Source of the DNA: Roseomonas sp. HF4
Lineage (GTDB): Bacteria; Pseudomonadota; Alphaproteobacteria; Acetobacterales; Acetobacteraceae
Assembly: GCF_005222755.1 (NCBI RefSeq)
Contig: NZ_STGD01000016.1
Location: 50,115 to 114,114, forward strand
Direction of reading: 5' to 3'
Length of the DNA: 64,000 bases
The notes under the pieces are model-generated. The model saw nothing but the letters and a program-made list of their open reading frames with translations. It was not told where the DNA came from and ran no database searches. Positions 60,103 to 64,000 of this stretch are shown here, piece by piece (the first letter of the stretch is position 1; every line of letters begins with the position of its first letter). A program made the translations under genes and the position numbers.

Positions 60103-61368
60103 TCAGAACATATCGGCCGGAGATGCATCGCGCAGTTTGCGCATCGCGAGCAGCCCCGCTGCCGCGCACATCCCGAAGATCAGCCCGAACACCATGATGG
60201 CACGTTCGGCCGTCATCTCGAGCGGCAGGAAGGTCGCGCCGCCGACCACGTTGTAGAGCCAGGCCGACAGCAGCGCGCCCGGGATGAAGCCGATCACCGC
60301 CAGGATCAGCGCGGCGGCCATCACGACGCGCGAGAGGTAGCCGTTGGAATACCCGATCGCCTTCAGCGTCGCGTATTCGCGCAGGTGGTTGGCGATGTCG
60401 CTGAACAGGATCTGGTAGACGATCACCATGCCGACGATCAGCCCCATGGCGCTGCCAAAGCTGAAGATGAAGCCGATGGGTGTCGCGGTTTCCCAGTAGT
60501 TGCGTTCGTGCGCCACGAGTTCCGCCTGCGTCAGCACCACCACGTCGGGCGGCATGATCTCGCGCAGCCGCGCCTTGGCAGCGGCCACGTCCGCCCCGGG
60601 CCGCAGCCGGATGGCGACGAGGTCGGTGTTGGAGGGCAGGCGTTCGCGCACCATGCGGCGGAAATTCACCTCGCTGGTCACGATGTTGCCGTCCGCGCCG
60701 AAGGACGGCCCGATCGAGACGAGGCCCACCACCTCCACCATCCGGTTGCCGACCTGCACCTCGAAGGGCCCGCGCTCGGCCAGGATGCGCGCGACGTCGC
60801 CGAATTCCGGACGGGAGCGCATGTCGAAGCCGACCGCATCCACGCGGCGCAGCGCGGAGGCGATGTCGCCCAGCCCCTCGAACTCCATCGCCCGCGCCTC
60901 GACGTCGAAGCCGATCAGCTGGATGGCGCGGCGCGATCCGTCCTCGGGGTTCCGCCAGCTGGCCTGCGCCAGGTAGACCGGCACCGCCTGCGCCACTTCC
61001 GGCAGCGCCAGCGCCTGGTGGGCGCGCACGCGGGGCAGCGGCTCCGGCCGGAAGGATGCGGTTGTCAGCGGGTGCATCAGGAATATCTCGGCGCGCATGG
61101 CACCGAGCAGCGCGGTGGCGCTGTCGAACAGCGCGGACCGGAAGCCCAGCTGCATGAAGACCAGCACGGCCGCGAACATCACCCCCGCCATCGCCGAGGC
61201 GAGGCGTGAGCGTTCCGCGCGCAACTGCCGCCAGGCGAGGCGCGCCGGCAGGCCGAAGCGCGCCGCCAGCCCCGGCCCGCGCGCGCGTGGCGGCGGCGGT
61301 GCGGCCGCGGCCTCCCCGTTGCGTTCCGGCGCCCAGGGCAGCAGCCCCGCCTTCGTCATCACGTTCAT
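60103..61368 (-). CDS. ABC transporter permease (DevC type)
   Basis: A 421-residue FtsX-like permease. The N-terminal helix is near residues 60-80 (ASAMAGVMFAAVLVFMQLGF), then a periplasmic domain and three C-terminal helices (GFIFSFGSAMGLIVGMVIVY, VVMAAALILAVIGFIPGALL, MVFGLIFGMCAAAGLLA). HLREYATLKAIGYSNGYLSR is the coupling segment of the DevC family. Overlaps the adaptor stop by ATGA (61365-61368). Forms an exporter with DevB- and DevA-like partners; substrate unknown. Confidence 0.9.
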   Translation of the reverse strand: MNVMTKAGLLPWAPERNGEAAAAPPPPRARGPGLAARFGLPARLAWRQLRAERSRLASAMAGVMFAAVLVFMQLGFRSALFDSATALLGAMRAEIFLMHPLTTASFRPEPLPRVRAHQALALPEVAQAVPVYLAQASWRNPEDGSRRAIQLIGFDVEARAMEFEGLGDIASALRRVDAVGFDMRSRPEFGDVARILAERGPFEVQVGNRMVEVVGLVSIGPSFGADGNIVTSEVNFRRMVRERLPSNTDLVAIRLRPGADVAAAKARLREIMPPDVVVLTQAELVAHERNYWETATPIGFIFSFGSAMGLIVGMVIVYQILFSDIANHLREYATLKAIGYSNGYLSRVVMAAALILAVIGFIPGALLSAWLYNVVGGATFLPLEMTAERAIMVFGLIFGMCAAAGLLAMRKLRDASPADMF

Positions 61369-62402
61369 GGCCGGATCGCCACCTGCACCTGCATGTTGGA
61401 CCGCCGCCGCAGCGCCGCGCTGCCGGCCTCCTCCAGCGCGAGGCGCACCTCGACCGTGCGGCTGTCCACCGCCGCCACGGGGTCGGTCGTCGCCTGCAGC
61501 TGGCGCCGCACCGTCCAGCCGATCTCGGTCACCACGGCCGCGAAGCGCGCGGCCTCCCCCGGGACCACGACCTCGGCCGGCGCGCCCTCGCGCAGGCGCG
61601 GCAGGTCGGTCTCGTAGACATCGGCCACCACCACCATGCGACTGAGGTCACCGATCTCGAGCAGCCCGTCCGATCCCACCTGGTCCCCCGGCCGCGCGAT
61701 GACGCGGAGCACCGTGCCGGCGAAGGGGGCCCGCACGCGTGAGAGTTCCGCCTCCGCCGCCGCGCGCTGCAGCGCCGCCCGCGCCGCGGCCGCGCGCGCC
61801 TCGGCCAGCGCGATGTCCTCGGGGCGGGAGGAGAGCAAGGTGTCCAGCTCCGCCTCCGCCTCGCGTTTCTGCGCGGCCAGTTGCACCGCGGCCGCGCGCG
61901 CCCGGTCCGCCGCCGCGACCGCGCCGGCGCCGGTCGGCACCAGGCGCTCGGCGCGGCCGGCCTCGCGCTGCGCATAGTCCTCCTGCGCCGCCAGCGCCGC
62001 GATGCGCGCGCGCTGCGCCGCCACCTCGGACGCGCGGCCCGCGGCGCGCGTCTTCGCCAGCGCGGCCTCGGCTTCCTCGAGCGCGGCCCGCGCCTGCGCC
62101 ACCGCGGCATCGCGCTGGGCGGCATCGGCGAATTCGGCCAGCAACTGGCCCTCCGCCACCCGGTCCCCTTCGTCGACCAGCAGCCGGTCGAGCCGCGTGA
62201 CCGCCATGCCCCCCGGCTGCGTCAGCCGCCGGATGCGCGAGACCGGCTCGACCCGCCCGAGCGCGCCGACGCCGATCGGCGCCGCCGGCTGCGCGGCGAC
62301 GGGCGCCTCGGCATTGCCCGCGGCACCCCGCTGCATCCAGACGTAGCCGCCCGCCGCGGCCACGAGCGCGCCAAGGGCGAGCAGCCAGGCCCCGCGCCGC
62401 AT
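61365..62402 (-). CDS. Periplasmic adaptor (DevB/HlyD type)
   Basis: A 345-residue membrane fusion protein. N-terminal anchor WLLALGALVAAAGGYVWM, lipoyl halves RLLVDEGDRVAEGQLLAEF and RVRAPFAGTVLRVIARPGDQ around a long Ala-rich coiled-coil hairpin (about 100-215), then a beta-barrel (MVVVADVYETDLPRLREGAP). Overlaps the TetR stop by ATGA at 62402 and the permease start by ATGA, so all are translated from one message. Confidence 0.9.
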   Translation of the reverse strand: MRRGAWLLALGALVAAAGGYVWMQRGAAGNAEAPVAAQPAAPIGVGALGRVEPVSRIRRLTQPGGMAVTRLDRLLVDEGDRVAEGQLLAEFADAAQRDAAVAQARAALEEAEAALAKTRAAGRASEVAAQRARIAALAAQEDYAQREAGRAERLVPTGAGAVAAADRARAAAVQLAAQKREAEAELDTLLSSRPEDIALAEARAAAARAALQRAAAEAELSRVRAPFAGTVLRVIARPGDQVGSDGLLEIGDLSRMVVVADVYETDLPRLREGAPAEVVVPGEAARFAAVVTEIGWTVRRQLQATTDPVAAVDSRTVEVRLALEEAGSAALRRRSNMQVQVAIRP

Positions 62403-62974
62403 CAGCCGCGCCCTTCGATGAGCGCGTCCAGCGTCGCGCGCAGCGCCGCGCGATCCTGCTCGGTCGGGCGGTACAGCCCGAACAGATGCGCCATGAACAA
62501 CCCGTCCGTCGCCGTCAGGACGGCCATCGCGGCGCCATGCCCGATGCCGTCGTCGAGCAGCCGCGCCTTCATCACGGCAAGCCCCCGGCGCATCGGGTCG
62601 AGCAGCGCGGGGTCATGGTGGAAGGCCGCGAGGAACACCGCCGCGGCGCGGTCATGCGGCTCCTGGCCCGGGGAGCACTCGCCCTCCCCGAAGCCCCAGG
62701 CGAGGAAGGCGCGGGCGACACGGCCCGGCCCCTCGGGCTGGCGCGCGACGCCGGCCTCGAATTCCCGCTGCATGAACGCGGCCAGGCGATCCATCAGCGC
62801 CGCCAGCAGCGCCTCCTTCGAGGCGAAGTGATAGAGCAGCCCGCCCTTCGACACCCCGGCCTCCCGCGCCGCGGCATCCAGCGTCAGGCCGGAGACACCC
62901 TTGGCGAGGACGATGCGCTCGACGGCATCGAGGATGCGGGTGCGGGCATCCGGGGGGGCGGTGGTGGCGTCCAT
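62402..62974 (-). CDS. TetR/AcrR family repressor of the DevBCA-like exporter
   Basis: A 190-residue repressor. The HTH is TRILDAVERIVLAKGVSGLT, then AAREAGVSKGGLLYHFASKE (residues about 10-52). The C-terminal ligand domain is helical. It is the first gene of the exporter operon and lies 10 bases from a 42-bp palindrome, so autoregulation together with the exporter genes is likely, relieved by an unknown ligand that the exporter removes. The ATG at 62974 is the first that keeps the operator outside the gene. Confidence 0.9.
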   Translation of the reverse strand: MDATTAPPDARTRILDAVERIVLAKGVSGLTLDAAAREAGVSKGGLLYHFASKEALLAALMDRLAAFMQREFEAGVARQPEGPGRVARAFLAWGFGEGECSPGQEPHDRAAAVFLAAFHHDPALLDPMRRGLAVMKARLLDDGIGHGAAMAVLTATDGLFMAHLFGLYRPTEQDRAALRATLDALIEGRG

Positions 62975-62984
62975 GTGGTGGCAT

Positions 62985-63026
62985 CTATACCGTCCGGACG
63001 GTTCGTCAACCGTCCGGACGGTATAG
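62985..63026. promoter_or_regulatory. Double TetR operator, 42-bp perfect palindrome
   Basis: CTATACCGTCCGGACGGTT - CGTC - AACCGTCCGGACGGTATAG: two 19-base arms that are exact inverted copies, each holding the self-palindrome ACCGTCCGGACGGT. The two sites are 22 bp apart centre to centre, about two helical turns, so two dimers could bind side by side. It overlaps the likely promoter of the tetR-exporter operon. Confidence 0.88.
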
Positions 63027-63060
63027 TTTTCGTGAGGGCGCTGATGCGCCCCCTCGAAGG

Positions 63061-63116
63061 AGCCCCGGGCCAGGGCTTCGCCCGGGACCCACCAGCGGCC
63101 GAAAGGCCTCCGGACA
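63061..63116. repeat. Palindromic repeat family 2, inverted half copy
   Basis: Reading the minus strand: CCGGAGGCCTTTCGGCCGCTGG, then TGGGTCCCGGG, then a CCCGGGCGAAGCCC-type stem. The order equals the family 2 right half. It lies between the TetR operator and the wrbA remnant. Confidence 0.6.
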
Positions 63117-63128
63117 CCGTCACTCAGG

Positions 63129-63548
63129 TCACGCGGCGATCCCGGCCACGTGCCTGCCCTGGAAGCGCGCCCCGGCCAGCTCGTTCCCCGACGGCTGGCG
63201 CGACCCGTCGCCGACCGCGATGGTCGAGGCCCCATCGGGCGAGCCACCCGTCACCTCGCCCACCGCAAGCTGGCCCTGGAAGGAATAGGGCAGCCCCGCG
63301 ATCACCATCCCGTGGTGCAGCAGCACGATGTGCGTCGACAGGATCGTGCTCTCCTGCCCGCCATGCTGCGACGCCGTCGAGGTGAACACCGCACCCACCT
63401 TCCCGATCAGCGCGCCCTTCGCCCAGAGGCCCCCGTCCGGTCGAGGACATTCTTCATCTGCGCCGGCATGTTCCCGAACCGCGTCGGCACGCCGAGGATG
63501 ATCGCGTCGTACGCCGGCAATTCCCCGACCGCCGCGACGACGCTCAGC
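63129..63548 (-). pseudogene. wrbA: Broken WrbA-type NAD(P)H:quinone oxidoreductase
   Basis: The C-terminal two thirds of WrbA are clear: [19 protein letters not shown] in one frame, then [40 protein letters not shown] and [18 protein letters not shown] in another. The frame changes at a run of five C (63430-63434), where one base seems lost in RTGGLW. The first 70-75 residues, including the flavodoxin FMN phosphate loop, are missing; the neighbouring gene's stop at 63544 meets the break. No functional enzyme is expected. Confidence 0.85.
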
Positions 63549-63843
63549 CGAGCGGCTCCCGCGCCCCACGCCGCCACAAGGGAAGGCCATCCGGCCGCCG
63601 CACATAGTCGCGCCGCACCGCCGACACGCCGACCTCAGCCGCGACCTGCCGCGCCAGCCGCTCGGCCGCCCGCACGTCGCTCAGGAGGTCGAGATGCAGG
63701 CCCCGCCAGCCACGGCGCAGCGACAGATCGAACTTGATGAAGGCCGCATCGCCCTCCGGCGTGCCGGCAAACGGGCTGCCGCCCCGCGGCCGCAGCCACA
63801 CGCCGCGACTGACCACGCCCCGGAACGCGCCGAACCTGGACAC
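63544..63843 (-). CDS. Short hypothetical protein
   Basis: About 99 residues from a GTG start (63843): [60 protein letters not shown] and a basic C-terminus. No family is recognised. No membrane segment or signal. A GGAGG lies just before the GTG but very close to it, so the real start may be upstream. Its stop coincides with the point where the wrbA remnant begins, so a deletion may have joined the two. The rest of the window to 64000 shows nothing I can support. Confidence 0.5.
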   Translation of the reverse strand: MSRFGAFRGVVSRGVWLRPRGGSPFAGTPEGDAAFIKFDLSLRRGWRGLHLDLLSDVRAAERLARQVAAEVGVSAVRRDYVRRPDGLPLWRRGAREPLG

Positions 63844-64000
63844 CTCCAGAAACCCTGCTGTCAGTGGGCGTGATGGTCGATCGGTGGGTGCGTACCCAGC
63901 GCCGGGATGACAGGGCTGGGGCTGCCCGTGGATGTTTGCCGGGGTGCGCGGGTTACGGGTGCGGCAGTCCCAGAGCCTACGCCGTCGCTGGCCTGCTGCT

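Overview
The window is very GC-rich, densely packed bacterial chromosome. Gene content and domain style point to an alphaproteobacterium, most likely Acetobacteraceae of the Roseomonas type: two orphan Bug/TctC periplasmic receptors, a MoxR-DUF58-DUF4159 block, a TauE/TIGR02186 pair, PmtA-like lipid methylation and a membrane-bound nitrate reductase. The taxon is an inference from gene content, not a database result. There is one tRNA (Thr, anticodon CGT) and no rRNA, CRISPR array, phage module or intact insertion sequence.

Layout. 0-5.9 kb: a two-gene hypothetical pair, panC, a secreted 5'-nucleotidase, a sulfite-exporter-like permease with its TIGR02186 partner, and a universal stress protein. 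6-11.2 kb: a Bug receptor, a class A PBP, a DMT exporter and a PmtA-like methyltransferase. 11.4-19.1 kb (minus strand): MoxR ATPase, DUF58, DUF4159 and glutamine-amidotransferase-like membrane proteins, then a secreted ankyrin-like protein. 19.2-24.2 kb: DUF1285, a CoA-pyrophosphatase-type Nudix enzyme, a second Bug receptor, a secreted trypsin-like protease and a small paralogue of its N-terminal domain. 24.3-27.3 kb: a complete copper operon, copA-cueR-copZ, behind a textbook CueR operator. 27.4-31.2 kb: a Crp/Fnr regulator, a CMD protein, then a less GC-rich patch with an acyl-CoA-dehydrogenase-like flavoprotein and a tautomerase. 31.6-38 kb: tRNA-Thr, a MacA/FtsX/LolD-like ABC exporter, a lipoprotein with a 21-residue repeat, and several membrane proteins.

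38.1-52.4 kb is the metabolic centrepiece. A second Crp/Fnr regulator is divergent from a nitrate respiration operon: a fused NarK1-NarK2 transporter, narG, narH, narJ, narI, a PpiC-type isomerase, a hemerythrin-like protein, a beta-carbonic anhydrase, a Mog/MoaB enzyme and NnrS. FNR-type boxes (TTGAT-N4-ATCAA) lie upstream of narK and of both Crp/Fnr genes, so the operon is probably switched on by low oxygen or nitrogen oxides. 52.5-56.9 kb: a methyltransferase, an M23 peptidase, xseA and purD. 56.9-58.4 kb: a cupin gene and an eroded IS5-type transposase. 58.4-63 kb: phhB, a small metallopeptidase, and a TetR-controlled DevBCA-like ABC exporter behind a 42-bp perfect palindrome. The window ends with a broken wrbA and a short unknown gene.

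The most unusual feature is a set of three families of GC-rich intergenic palindromic repeats, two of them built like REPINs (paired inverted hairpin ends around a variable core). They sit right after stop codons, split several operons (DUF4159/GATase, FtsX/LolD, DevC/DevA), and in one case (xseA to M23 peptidase) seem to have replaced the start region of a gene. Other oddities are a 9-bp tandem repeat inside a signal peptide, the tandem-repeat lipoprotein, the NarK1-K2 fusion with its hemerythrin and carbonic anhydrase neighbours, and the double-palindrome TetR operator.
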